From contig AP026548.1 of the NCBI GenBank assembly GCA_026075535.2, positions 6,510,001 to 6,574,000 of the forward strand: a DNA stretch of 64,000 bases, given 5' to 3'. The notes under the pieces were generated by a model that was not told the origin of the DNA, did no database searches, and saw nothing but the letters and a program-made list of their open reading frames with translations. Of this stretch, positions 29,525-40,095 are shown piece by piece (position 1 is the first letter of the stretch; each line of letters opens with the position of its first letter). Source of the DNA: Tricholoma matsutake (taxonomy: Eukaryota > Basidiomycota > Agaricomycetes > Agaricales > Tricholomataceae). A program made the translations under genes and the position numbers.

Positions 29525-29599
29525 GGTAGATGTTAGATGTTAGATGGTAATCGATAAGACGTATGATAAGAGGTATGTCACAACCCCATGTGACAGCGT

Positions 29600-30003
29600 A
29601 GCAGAGCTTATATTGTTCTTGCCTGCTGTCGCCAATACTGTGCCAGATACCCTTACAATTTCCTTTTTCTACCTCTGGCCGGTCCTTTAGACAACATTGG
29701 CATGACTATGGACGTCTGGGACGTCCGCATACACTGGGTGAACACATGATATGGTAAGTCAGTGCGACTGCAGGCGAGCGCAGGCGACAACAATATTGTG
29801 CCAGATACCCTTACAATTTCCTTTTCCTACCTCTGGCCAGTCCATTAGACAACATTGGGATGACCATGGACGTCTGGGACGTCCGTGTACACTGGGTGAA
29901 CACATGATATGGTAAGTCAGTGCGACCGCAGGCGACAACAATATTGTGCCAGATACCCTTACAATTTCCATTTCCTACCTCTGGCCAGTCTTTTAGACAA
30001 CAT
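29600..30003 (+). repeat. Satellite copies (about 2.5 units), right side of loop
   Basis: The unit includes GTGAACACATGATATGGTAAG (at 29738 and 29896) and TGTGCCAGATACCCTTACAA, with an interval of about 158 bp. It is oriented opposite to the copy at 27245-27430, so the ATP-grasp-like gene is bracketed by inverted satellite copies. Left of it (29525-29600) is the probable promoter of gene A. Confidence 0.85.
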
Positions 30004-30682
30004 TACACATGCAGTCCTCACATAACCACCTTTCTCATCTTTACGGGCATCAATGTCATTTATTTGCCTAACCCGATGCTTTGCCAGATCTTCCTCTGCG
30101 CTGCAGGGTTGCTAGTTGATCTACTAACAATTGCACGAGGGACTTAAAAAATTTCATGAATTTTTTTTTTTTTTTTTTGGGTCAACAATTTATAACGCGG
30201 GGCTCGATCGCAGTCCGCGGAGCAGGATACAAACTTTGGTACTACTATAACTACGCTTCCCCTCACCCATATCCTACCCAGGTCCTCGTTTTAGCCACTT
30301 TAGGCGGGCAGTGCCACAGACGTTGGCCTCTCAGCCAGGAAAGGCAATAATCTGGAGGGGGAGACCCCCTCCCAAAGCTAGCCATTAGATCACCCACTGG
30401 TGTGAAGCGGTCCCCCAGCCACATATCCAACCGAAGTCAGATCAGGCACAGCAGTGTTAATTCACTGTAAATCCCCCCTTGCGGGAGGAATAACCGTCCG
30501 CATACTCCCAGCCAATGAGGATTGACCACCCCAGACGAATGAGGTGGACCATCACCGTGTAATGCACGCGTGACAGTAATGTGGCGGCTGGTTGTTCACC
30601 TGGTTATTCACCGGAACCGTCGTAGGCAGGGGGCCAAGGCCCCCCTTTTTTTTTTTTTTTTTTTTGGGTCAAAAGTTTATAA

Positions 30683-30706
30683 CGCGGCGCCCGATCGCAG
30701 TCCGCG
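30683..30706 (-). promoter_or_regulatory. 3' stem-loop shared by LINE and NA elements
   Basis: Close to the poly(A), the element RNA reads CGCGG, then a 14-nt loop beginning ACTGCG.TCG, then CCGCG and TTATAAA. The 5-bp stem and loop start are preserved in LINE and NA copies, while the 3' UTRs upstream are unrelated. Such a 3' structure is the usual RT recognition site in LINE/SINE pairs (established for other LINEs; inferred here). Confidence 0.6.
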
Positions 30707-31188
30707 GTAGAGACATACAAACGAAGTACACTACGCCCAGCCCAAGTCCTCCTCCTGCTGATCTTCGCACCAACCACCTGGATAGCTGCAACGACCACTA
30801 AGGGGGCCCCCTTTATCGAGTAAACGGACTTGCCAGTGGTGGCGTACCGACAACCCGAGCTTGACGATGTCGTGTCCCCGAATCCCTATGGGTATGAGTG
30901 CAAGATTTAGGGGAAACTGCCGCCCCGACGTGAGCCTCTCAGCTCGGAAAGGAAAGCGTAGTCGACTAGAATCGTCGCAACGCATAACCGACAGCGGATC
31001 TGAAAGCGCTCAGGCGCCTCCCCGAACCGGTACCTAGTTTCGTGTCCCCCTCCCTGACAGTCGCTCCTGAACACGGGTGGGCCCCCTTTATGAGGGTTAA
31101 CGGACTCGTCTGGTGCCCTACGGCCACCCCGACATACCGATAACACTAGCTAGAACCAGACGGGGGTCATACGCCCTGCGCGCACAAC

Positions 31189-34100
31189 CTATCCTGGATC
31201 CCACGCAAGTGAGTTGAACGACCCAAGGGCTGGGTTATTGTCCATGAATTCGTGAAAGCCCTCGACGGAGTCGGGGCTTGCGCGAGTTTCTTTGCGATCC
31301 ACCTTGGGGCAGACGCGTAGTAAGTGGTCTCGAGTTTGTATCTCAGGACCAAGGCACCAGCACTGGTATTCCCCGTCAAGGGATAAACGTTGACGATACT
31401 CCCCTATAGGAGCATGGCCAGTGATCATACAAGTCGAACGGGAAGTCAACGTAGTGTTGTTTCCCATTACTTTCAGCCAAGGCCCACCTTTGTGAGTCGA
31501 GGGTAATACTGGTTTTCCGCCAACTCCCTTGAGTTGGTAGAAGTGTCGTCCGCGGTATGCAGGATCTGCAAACCGAGTGTGCCAATCCTTGCAAACGGCT
31601 TTTTCGACCTGGTTTTTAAGGTAATCTAAAGACGTCCGCGGGTGTCTGCCCACGGAGATCTTGGTGGATGTAGCTACATCATGAGCCATCTTGTGTACGT
31701 TCCACTCGAACTTCGAGGGAACGTGCCAGAATGTAACGTTCCTCTCCCCGTCCCCGGATAGCCAGGGGCGAAGGGAGCGACAAGCGTCCAGAGCAAAGAT
31801 TTGCTCAGAGCGTGGTTTAGGATCAATTAGGGACTCAATGCCCATAGTAGAGTCCGAGAATATCACCAACTTTTTGCATCCTCTGCTGCACGCAGCCGAG
31901 ACGCCCAGTTGGAGAGCAAAGAGTTCGACTTCTGGGGGGGTTCTCCTCCCAGAAGCAGAGACAACGCGATCGACCTGTTCCCCCTGTCCGAAGACCAGAG
32001 CACAAGCGACAGCCTGAAATTTAGCATCTGTGGGCACTGAGGCGTCCACTGCAACGACGAGAGTGTCATCCTCGACCAGGGCAGAAGCCCAGGCCTTGTC
32101 GAGGTCACTCCTGTACGAGTTCCTCGCTCCCTCCTCCTTAGAGGTGAGGCGATGAGAGGAAAAGCGAGTGGGGAACAAATCCTTCACTCTGTTTCCAGGT
32201 GTGTTTTCTTCCCCAAAGGGGTCGAATTCATCGCCTGGTACAAGGGCCAGCGCTGCAGCTGAAGCGACAGACGGGCCTTGCAGGTTGAGAGTGTCCAGTA
32301 CATTCCCTCCCCAGAGTCCTAGCTCATGAGAGTGGGTAGTACCGACGTGGTTGGGCCCTAAGATCGCTCTTAGGGGGTGAGATGGAGCCAATAGAGGGGT
32401 TCTGAATACCCCTCTGTCGACTAAGCGGCGCAGTAACAGCTGCATAGGCAGCAGTCCAGCGATACTTTCCAGTCCACCGATTGGGGTGGTTCTGAATGCA
32501 CCGAGGATCCAGCGTGCAGCGATGGACTGCACTTGGGCCAACGTCTTGATGACACCTTTGACGCGAGCGCCTTTGAAGTGCCATAATCTGAGTCCATACG
32601 TCATAATGGGTACGACGCACGAACGGTAGAGTAGGCGTTTCTGCATAGGGGTTAGCCCTCTGACAGAATTGCCCAGCATTCCCATCGCCCTCGCAGTGGT
32701 GAGAGCTTTGGTGGAGTAGAATCGCGTGTGCTCCTTGAAGGAGAGCTTACGGTCGAAGAAGAATCCGAGGTACCTCCAGGTGACCTTGGGTTTGAGAGGG
32801 GTGTTGCCCGTATAGGGGGCAAATCCAAGATCGATGGGTAGGGGAGTGAACCTCCTCGCCCTCGAGAAATGAAATATTTCAGACTTGTCGTGTTCTAGGA
32901 CAAGTCCGAGGGAGGTGAATGCCTGGAAGATCCAGCCATACGCTTTTTTGAGCAGGGGGAGATTATCCTCCAACTGTGGGGAGCGGGCGATGAGGGTACC
33001 ATCGTCCACATAGGACATGAGGTCGACATCTCTGCCGACTTCGCTTCTTCTGAAGAGCTTCATGATGGGCGTCAAATATAACGCCGACAGGACAGGGGAC
33101 AGAGCAGAGCCTTGACCCACTCCCACATCGGCTGCAAAGGAGCCAGATGAGAAAGCATTCCATTTGTAGGTCATTTTGCGACCGACAAGATATGAGCGGA
33201 AGAAATTTACTACTTGCGCAGGAAACCCCGACCGAGAGATAATTTCCAACAGAACCTGGTGGTTCAAGGATGGGAAGAACTGAGCGATGTCGAAAGCGAC
33301 AACACTCGTTTTGAGCCCTTTGGCCCACCCTGCCCTAACCAGGTGGGTAAGGTAGATGCCTGCGTCCTCAGTGGAACGCTGGGCGACGCCTCCGAATTGG
33401 TTTTGCTTGAAGGCCTCGTGTGCGACTCCGTCGAACTGCAGTCGCCTGGACAACATCTTTTCGACTAGTTTTCCCAGAGTATTCAGGAGCACGATGGGCC
33501 TGAATGACTTAGGGGTAGAGTAATTAGGTTTTCCTGGTTTCGGGATAATAACCGACAGGGACTCCTTAAAGTGATCTGGCCAGTGGCCAGCGGTGATGCA
33601 CGCCTCAGCAATGCGGGTGATGAGCCCTGCCACTTCTGGGTTGCTGCACCAGTGTTTTAGGTGCGACCACGTAACATGGTCGGGACCTGGAGCGGAACGG
33701 GAGGAACACGCATTTAGCGCTTCTTTCATTTCCGTAACGGAGAACGGGATCCAGGCCCTTTCAGGCACCGGATCAAGTTCATCAAGAATGCTCAGATCGA
33801 CTACTCGATCTGAGGCAGCGTTATAGGACCCATCCAGGGCAGCCCAAAGGGAGTCCAGGTCGTTGCAGGGTTCTCCCCGATAGGAGATAGCCTCGTACGA
33901 CGGGAGGTTGCGTTGACGAGTCCAGGACATCAAATCCCAGGGTCGTCTATTCATCGTAGCCACTTCTTGGATACGGTCATCGAAGAAGTCGCGTTTCGCG
34001 TGTCGCATGACTTTCCTATAGAGCTTCCAGTCCTCTTCGTCACGAGAGGCCCTGTACACGTCGAGGGCGCCACTGCATTCGTCTGTCCACCAGCCTTTGG

Positions 34101-35058
34101 ACGACTTGCCGAGGCGAGATTCCTTGGCATGGTTTTCCCATGCCTTGTTTAAAATCGTTGATATCGCCGAAACGATCTCATCGATTTCTGCCGAAGTATT
34201 TCCGTGCCAGTTTAGCCACGGGGTTAAAGCGGAGGAGACAGCATCTCGATAGGATGCTTCCTCCTCGGATCCTTTTTTGATGGACCACTTGGTAACCGGA
34301 ACCAGAGATCCCGGACCAGGTAGGACTAGCGTCAGGGGGGCGTGGTCAGACGTTCCCCTGGCTTCAGGTACAATCTCGCAGTACAGTACAAATCTAAGAT
34401 CTGTAGGTACGAACATCAGGTCGATCACCGTGGGGTGGAGGCCCTGTTGTGGGGGGAAGTGGGTAGGGCCCTCCACTACTGGAAGAGCTCTAGTCAGGCC
34501 TAATGCCGTAGCCGTTTCCACAAGGTGGTCAGCATGAATGGAGTGCTCAGGTCCCTGGGGATCCCAGGAGGCGTGTCTCACGTTGAAATCGCCACACATG
34601 AAGTGTAGTCGGGGGATTAGCATGACGCTCTCAAATAAGAGCGTGATGGCAGAGTGTTGGCTGTCCGAATAGACGTTAGCGAGTAGCATGACGTCTTCCC
34701 CTATTCCCAAGGAAAAGAGGAGGATGTCACGATCGTCGATCAGATCTCGTCTGAGACCGGGTCTTAGGTTAGCGATGCTGTTCGCAAAATAGACGGCAAC
34801 GCGTCGAGGGGAGTCGATTCCCGACGGGCGCACCAAGGTACCCCAATTAGGGCTCATTGGTGCGCCGATAACTTCCTCCCCTTCCCTGTTGTGGGCAGAA
34901 GGGGCGTGTCTTATTAAGCGCCAAGGCGGCTCTTGGATGAAAAGCAAATCATAGTCATCTACAAAATCTGCCAGTAAAGAGTCCATGTAACCCCAGTTTC
35001 TGTTTACATTCTGACTAAATATGCGTAGCTGGGGGGTGGATCTGAGTCTATCCCTCAT
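31189..35058 (-). CDS. LINE-E ORF2: APE-RT-RNase H polyprotein, 1289 aa, intact
   Basis: Same length and layout as the LINE-A protein, with all key residues present: QNVN, IQEPPW, GDFN and SDHAPL in the endonuclease; FDIAQFF and YVDDG in the RT; VDAS, PEVE and FSDS in RNase H; CxC..H..C at the end. It differs from LINE-A at scattered positions only (for example RHAPS for RYTPS, DSPRR for DSPPR). With a functional start following the ORF1 TAA it is a strong candidate for an active enzyme source for the block. Confidence 0.95.
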   Translation of the reverse strand: MRDRLRSTPQLRIFSQNVNRNWGYMDSLLADFVDDYDLLFIQEPPWRLIRHAPSAHNREGEEVIGAPMSPNWGTLVRPSGIDSPRRVAVYFANSIANLRPGLRRDLIDDRDILLFSLGIGEDVMLLANVYSDSQHSAITLLFESVMLIPRLHFMCGDFNVRHASWDPQGPEHSIHADHLVETATALGLTRALPVVEGPTHFPPQQGLHPTVIDLMFVPTDLRFVLYCEIVPEARGTSDHAPLTLVLPGPGSLVPVTKWSIKKGSEEEASYRDAVSSALTPWLNWHGNTSAEIDEIVSAISTILNKAWENHAKESRLGKSSKGWWTDECSGALDVYRASRDEEDWKLYRKVMRHAKRDFFDDRIQEVATMNRRPWDLMSWTRQRNLPSYEAISYRGEPCNDLDSLWAALDGSYNAASDRVVDLSILDELDPVPERAWIPFSVTEMKEALNACSSRSAPGPDHVTWSHLKHWCSNPEVAGLITRIAEACITAGHWPDHFKESLSVIIPKPGKPNYSTPKSFRPIVLLNTLGKLVEKMLSRRLQFDGVAHEAFKQNQFGGVAQRSTEDAGIYLTHLVRAGWAKGLKTSVVAFDIAQFFPSLNHQVLLEIISRSGFPAQVVNFFRSYLVGRKMTYKWNAFSSGSFAADVGVGQGSALSPVLSALYLTPIMKLFRRSEVGRDVDLMSYVDDGTLIARSPQLEDNLPLLKKAYGWIFQAFTSLGLVLEHDKSEIFHFSRARRFTPLPIDLGFAPYTGNTPLKPKVTWRYLGFFFDRKLSFKEHTRFYSTKALTTARAMGMLGNSVRGLTPMQKRLLYRSCVVPIMTYGLRLWHFKGARVKGVIKTLAQVQSIAARWILGAFRTTPIGGLESIAGLLPMQLLLRRLVDRGVFRTPLLAPSHPLRAILGPNHVGTTHSHELGLWGGNVLDTLNLQGPSVASAAALALVPGDEFDPFGEENTPGNRVKDLFPTRFSSHRLTSKEEGARNSYRSDLDKAWASALVEDDTLVVAVDASVPTDAKFQAVACALVFGQGEQVDRVVSASGRRTPPEVELFALQLGVSAACSRGCKKLVIFSDSTMGIESLIDPKPRSEQIFALDACRSLRPWLSGDGERNVTFWHVPSKFEWNVHKMAHDVATSTKISVGRHPRTSLDYLKNQVEKAVCKDWHTRFADPAYRGRHFYQLKGVGGKPVLPSTHKGGPWLKVMGNNTTLTSRSTCMITGHAPIGEYRQRLSLDGEYQCWCLGPEIQTRDHLLRVCPKVDRKETRASPDSVEGFHEFMDNNPALGSFNSLAWDPG

Positions 35059-36981
35059 TTACGTTCGGCCACCGCGTCCTGCGGGATGGTAAGTAGGAGG
35101 AGAGCGAGAGTTGCGTCTCGTACTCACCTCGTCATAGCGAGCTTTGATCCAATCGCGGTCAAAGCGATGTCGCCAGAAATTGCATCGACGATCGTCAGAT
35201 GCGTGGTTCTTCCGGCAGTTTATGCATCTGGCCGGGTGAGGACATGCTGCCCCCTCTGGGGTAGCTGGGATGGGAGGGGTCGCCTTGGCGTTCCCCTTAC
35301 AGCACCCCGCTAGGGCACGATGGTGCTCCTTACGGTGTGGGCCTGCACAGATCGGGCATTTCGACTGTGGAGCTCTGCATGCTGGGGTGGGGTGACCCCA
35401 CTTCCAGCATCGTTGGCATAGCGGGAGCCCCGGGTTTGCCCTGGCTGCCCTAACGTAGGCGACATAGCGTCCGAATTGGACGCCACGCCCGATGAGAGCT
35501 TTCGCTCGTGCGCCGCTGACCGAGTCAGCAACGTTGAGGTAAACGGTGCATGTATCCGACATTCTCGAATCACGTACGACCCTTGGGGGGACCTGCAGCA
35601 CGGTGAGGTCAGAGATGCCTGACTTCTCCAGGTGAGCTATGACGACATCCGGCGTAATCGCCTTGTCGTTTGCAATGTAGGGCACGTCTACCAACTTGAG
35701 GTAGGACGTGGACGTTGGTAACGCTGCATCGATTTGGAGCGCATAGGGGAAGGCCTTGTGGGCCGCCTCCTTGAAACATCGTAGGTCCTCGTCTGAGGCC
35801 ACTACGTCAGTGGACACCGAGAGATTCCCAGCATGCATGGTAGCAGACTGCGCCACTAACTTAGAGTGGTGCAGTCCTAAGGTCGTCCGGACATGGTCCA
35901 GAAAGTCAGCAGGGTTCGTACCCTCCTCGAGGGGGGGTCGAACGTGAACAAGAACCTGTCTGCGCGACGGTCCATGGACGGTGGGCGAAGGCTTTGAAGC
36001 CTTGGGCCTGGATGGGCCGACGTGCTGCTGGATGTCAGCTAGCTTGTCGGTTGGAAGCTCAGGGAAGGCTTTGGCTAGTCACACAAGGCCATCCATGGAT
36101 GTATTAGGTGCTCGCCCCCCAGGGAAGCGAGCGACCTGGGCAAATGTCCCCTTGCCCGAAGGCTTGGTCAACATGTTCACGGGGGGAGGAGGTCCTCTGC
36201 CCCATGACGAAGAAGTGCCCCCTGTTGGGGGTTTAGGAAGAGGTCGAGCCCCTCTCGGGCCTCGTGTCCTCGCAGATTTGTGAGGGGGGGGGCGTGGCCC
36301 ATCCCATCCCTCTAGGTGCTCCGTCCTTGGGACGTCGTTGGGGTCAGTAGTCGCAGGGCATTTGCCTGCATTACCAGCCCGGTCAATGGCTCTTCGGAGG
36401 GTTGTGTTCCCCGAGTCGCAATGAAATCCAACTGTGGTCGCTGCATACAGCACCGCCCCCAGTTGTTCTGCAATTTCCTGCCGTTGTTCAGCAGTAGGTT
36501 GTCGGGCTCCAGTCCTGTTTAGAACAGTAATGAATCCCTGAGCGTATTCCCCGAGGTCGTGGGCGAAGGTGACTGGACCGGCCCAATCGTCGTCCGCATC
36601 GCTCGCCATCACCGTGTCTTGGATCACGGGTTCGGGGTTGGGTGTCATGGCCTCGTCCCCCCACCTAGAGGCAGGAGTGGAAGGCGTGGTAGGAGGTGCA
36701 GGGGACGCTGTGGCCCTCCTGGGAGATAATGTCGGCATGCTGAATCGCTGTGCGCGAGGTGTGATCGTTCCCGCTCCATAAGGGGAGGGAGTTGGAGAAC
36801 TTCTTTGGGACCGGTGAGGGCCCACGGAAGGTGCTATCTGTGAGGATCTGCGGCCCTCTGGGGGCCGCAGAGAGTCAATGGGATCGTCGCCAGGAGTTCT
36901 GGGCGTACCGGCTCTGGAAGGGTTCCCCTCGTCCATCGCTTCGCCCGATCTCCCCCTTATTCTCGATAAAGAATCAGACAT
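35059..36981 (-). pseudogene. LINE-E ORF1 (Gag-like) with one nonsense codon
   Basis: ATG at 36981 (MSDSLSRIRGRSGEAMDEG). The frame is open to the stop at 36079-36081, where the CGA of NTSMDGLVRLAKAF in LINE-B is TGA. It reopens and continues through the zinc knuckles (CQRCWKWGHPTPAC) to the TAA beside ORF2. Only this codon separates it from a full ORF1, so it is either dead or rescued by readthrough. The N-terminal part differs more from the other copies than the C-terminal part does. Confidence 0.88.
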
Positions 36982-37139
36982 GCGCTGGTAAGACGCTATA
37001 TAGACCGGATCGCTGAGATCGTAGACGGATTGAGCTACAGAGAGTAAAAACGGTGTCGACGAGAATTTCGGTGGCTGTGCACGTCGCGGTAACAAGTCAA
37101 GAAGCGATGCCAAGGCCCCCCTCGAGCAAATGCGCTCCA

Positions 37140-37722
37140 AGCACATGCACTCGATAACAGTTTCCCCCCCGCAGTGGGGAGAACGTAAAGGTCAGCGACA
37201 CTTGTCACCAACCCGACAGCAGCCAGCAGACTGGCGGTGATGGGTGTGGAGCGGAATGCCCCACACGAGTAATGGCATGGCCATCTGTGATGATGATGGC
37301 ACTGTACTGGGAACAAGGGTTCCCCAGATTGAAGCTCTGCTAGAGCTGTTGCCATCACCACACAGGAAGCTGGGACAGCTGCCGGAGGCGTAGGATCATT
37401 GGAACAATTGTCTCTGGTTGTCCACTTGGGCATCAGGAGCAAGTTAGTACTGGTATATGATGCAAGTGATCGAAATACGCAGCGTGCAGTGTAAGCGAGG
37501 GCCTCCTGCCTAGCAAGAAAGTCCTCGTAGTCGTCAGGGTCAGGGAGGTTCTCCCCAGCCCACAGATCTCAAACTGCCTAGGGCAGCTGCTACCTCCAGT
37601 TCGTTCTGTGAGAGCTGGGTGTCGTAGTCTTGGGCATCATCACCAACGATGTCACCCGTAATCAAGGTGGGGTCGTGAAGGCCCCAGCATGTGGTTTGGT
37701 CTCTGTTCAGCCATTTGGGCAT
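37140..37722 (-). pseudogene. Broken NA ORF of the short subfamily (NA-7)
   Basis: MPKWLNRDQTTCWGLHDP from 37722 reaches the frameshift and stop near 37540. A second start, MPKWTTRDNCSND, lies at 37433, followed by the Pro/Arg C-terminal segment. The rearrangement is the same as in NA-3, NA-6 and NA-10, with additional private substitutions. Confidence 0.78.
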
Positions 37723-38873
37723 TGAGAGTGAGTTAGCACAGGTAAATGACGATAACAGTCAAAGTACGTAGCGTAAGATCGATAACAGATGGCCCCTTGT
37801 CTCAGTTCCAGGTCCACCCGATACAGCCTCCAAACACTCCGAGGGGGCGAACAGGCCGCGCATCCTGTTGCCTGGTGGGAGAAGATTGAACCCGGGTCAT
37901 AACACCCCAGAGGAGTGAGCACCGGAGGTGAGGAGTTGGTGGTGAAATGCAGCCACCAGAGCATCGACCTAGCTATCAGGGGGCACCGTCACCCGGCCCC
38001 TTTTAGCGACGGTGTATTCCAACAGGTAGTCAGTGTAGCTTGTCCCTAGTAGTAGTGACTCACATAGCATGGAGGTTGGAAGCCCCAGAGACAACCAGCA
38101 GTCCAGTAACGATGTCCCTCCCCCTGAGCCAGACCTCCCCCAACTAAACGAGTGCATCGACTTGGGCGAGCGTTGAAGCAGGCATCCCACACCCACTCTA
38201 AGCCCCCATAGGGACCTAGACTACTCTTTCATAGACACCACTCACCTAGCCAGGATCCTCGAAGCACAGGGGAACGAGACGAATAGCAGCCATTGTCAAA
38301 AACAATGACCGGGACATCCCCGGGGATCGGATGGATGGATCTCTTAGCAAATCAGGGCAGGCCTGGAGACGCCGAGAGCGTTCGTGATGGTGAAATCCGA
38401 TCGAAAATCGGACGTAAATTGAAGTGTCAACGTCGCTGGCAACGTTGAGCAGAGGTGTTTACCACTGTTTATGGTGGTTGTGACAAGTCAAGGAGCGTTA
38501 AAAAAAAAAAAAAAAAAAAAAATTTCATGAATGATGTTCAGCTAACCCTTTGTAGACTGAACTCAAGAGCAAGATTGGTTTAAGTAAAATGGGCTTATTG
38601 GTGCCTACTGCGTAACAGCTGTCTTGGACGCCCGACCTCTCGTAAGCATTATATTTTTATCAAGGACGCACTGAAGAGCCAACCTGGTTTAAAAAAACAT
38701 GGTCCTGTCATGCTCAACGGAAATCAGACGAGTTTTCCAGAATCAGTATAAGTGTCTAACATTGGCATACCTGATCACCACTTTGGACAATTAGGATTTT
38801 TTTACTTGTACAAGCTTCCCTTGAATAACTAGGAACAGACATAGCAAATGGCAAAAAAGATAACCTATGTATC

Positions 38874-39887
38874 TTATCTGGGAATAGGGGCCCCTATTGA
38901 CATGAATTCTGAGAACCCAACAGAAGGTCGCTTTACTGGTTGGGCAATTATGTAAATGTCAGGTGGAATCTCTACTAGAAGCTGGATATCTCGACAACAA
39001 TCCTGCAACAGTTGGACATTTTTTTGGGTTACAGTCGAGGCAATGCCAAAACCACTAGATACATACTATCAAATTGGAGGAGGCGGCAGTATAAGGTGAA
39101 CCCTTTTAATTGCCGCTGCCCACTGGCAGTTGCCCTCTATATCTTTTCTGCCATCGCCTTTCATCTCTGCATTCTCCTTCGCTTTGCGCTTCTCCTCCTG
39201 CTTCTTCAGTTTCTGGATCTTCTTCTTCTTGTGAGTTCTAATTTGGTCAGCAGCTTGTTTTTCTTCTCGGCGCCCCTTCTCGTCTACACAGAATACCCAT
39301 TCTCTATGCAACATGACTGTGAAACTTCTACAGAAAGGGCCTAGTACAAAGGATACCTTACATATGAATAATGATGAAGGATGAATCTGCACTCACAATG
39401 AAGCCATCCAGTTTCATGTTCCTCTGCCATCTTCTTCAAGCAATCCTGGCGATCGACTGTGAACAATGCATATAAAATTAAGCAGAAACAAACCTTTGAG
39501 TAGATTTTTTTCCTGCAAGAGCACGCCAAAATGTAGAACAAACCCTCATTGTTATAACAAATCTGTATTTTGATCATCACGATAACTGTCACTGTATGGA
39601 GAAAAGGGTTACTTACTGGGCAGTCTGCGTGAGCGATCCAGTCGCTCTCATCCTTGTTATCTGCTTTTACACGCCGATATAGCAGAGAGCCATCTATATT
39701 GTACCTCTTGAGGGACTCGCAAACAGCCTGAAAGACGTAGACATCAGCAGAGCTTTGTCACTGTAGCAGTAATACCACGACTTACCCTGTACAATCTGGG
39801 TCGGTCGTCTGTCGAAAAGGTCAGGCAGTGTGGTCGGAGGTGTAAATGATCCGGGTTCGGAATGATATTAGCGAAGTATTCGGACAT
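38874..39887 (-). CDS. Small multi-exon gene in the right arm, second copy of the Lys-rich protein gene
   Basis: Mirror copy of 25314-26327: ATG at 39887, the same introns, stop at 39069 in the 168 aa model, and the extra exon ending at 38874. The longest reading frames across exon and intron in both copies translate identically, so intron sequences are conserved too. This indicates a recent duplication or continuing gene conversion. Function is unknown. Confidence 0.6.
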
Positions 39888-40095
39888 CTATGCAGTAGGG
39901 TAATCTGTACAATAGTACAACGAGCGCAAAGTCACTGAGTTTGGTTGCGGAGACTGAAAATGATAATGATGTAATCAATCCGATTCGATTGCGATTTCAC
40001 GAAACCACCACCACCGACAGTTTGGTTGTTGGTCGATAGGCTCGACCGATGCCCTCAGTCTTACTTGCATGAGTTTCTGGTCGATAGGCTCAACC

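Larger units (their letters stand above)
30646..37104 (-). mobile_element. LINE-E: full-length autonomous LINE (6459 bp), uninterrupted
   Basis: Poly(T) 30646-30665; 5' end at 37104 reading GCTTCTTGACTTGTTAC, 16 of 17 bases like the NA 5' end. The exact 12 bp duplication CCAAGGCCCCCC is at 30634-30645 and 37110-37121. The 3' UTR (30666-31188) is followed by ORF2 and ORF1, with a leader of about 120 bp. This is the most complete copy; a single nonsense codon in ORF1 is the only defect seen. Confidence 0.95.
30161..38496 (-). mobile_element. NA-7: short-subfamily NA element split by LINE-E
   Basis: Poly(T) 30161-30178, 5' end at 38496, own length 1860 bp. The target duplication TTAAAAAATTTCATGAA is at 30144-30160; the right copy (38498 onward) has its A-run grown to about 23 A. 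LINE-E sits at CCAAGGCCCCCC in the 3' UTR. The broken short-subfamily ORF lies at 37140-37722. The leader (37730-38496) contains the usual hairpins and no gene. Confidence 0.9.
29927..40095 (-). repeat. Long inverted repeat, right arm, split by NA-7
   Basis: 29927-30160 and 38498-40095 together are the reverse complement of the left arm. The arm was cut by the NA-7/LINE-E insertion (30161-38496), which has no partner in the left arm and so came after the duplication. The outer end at 40079-40095 reads GGTCGATAGGCTCAACC. Confidence 0.92.

Noticed and set aside
25106..40095. Known DNA transposon with terminal inverted repeats
   Set aside because: No transposase motif was recognised and no target duplication is visible at the ends; left as an open hypothesis in the findings.
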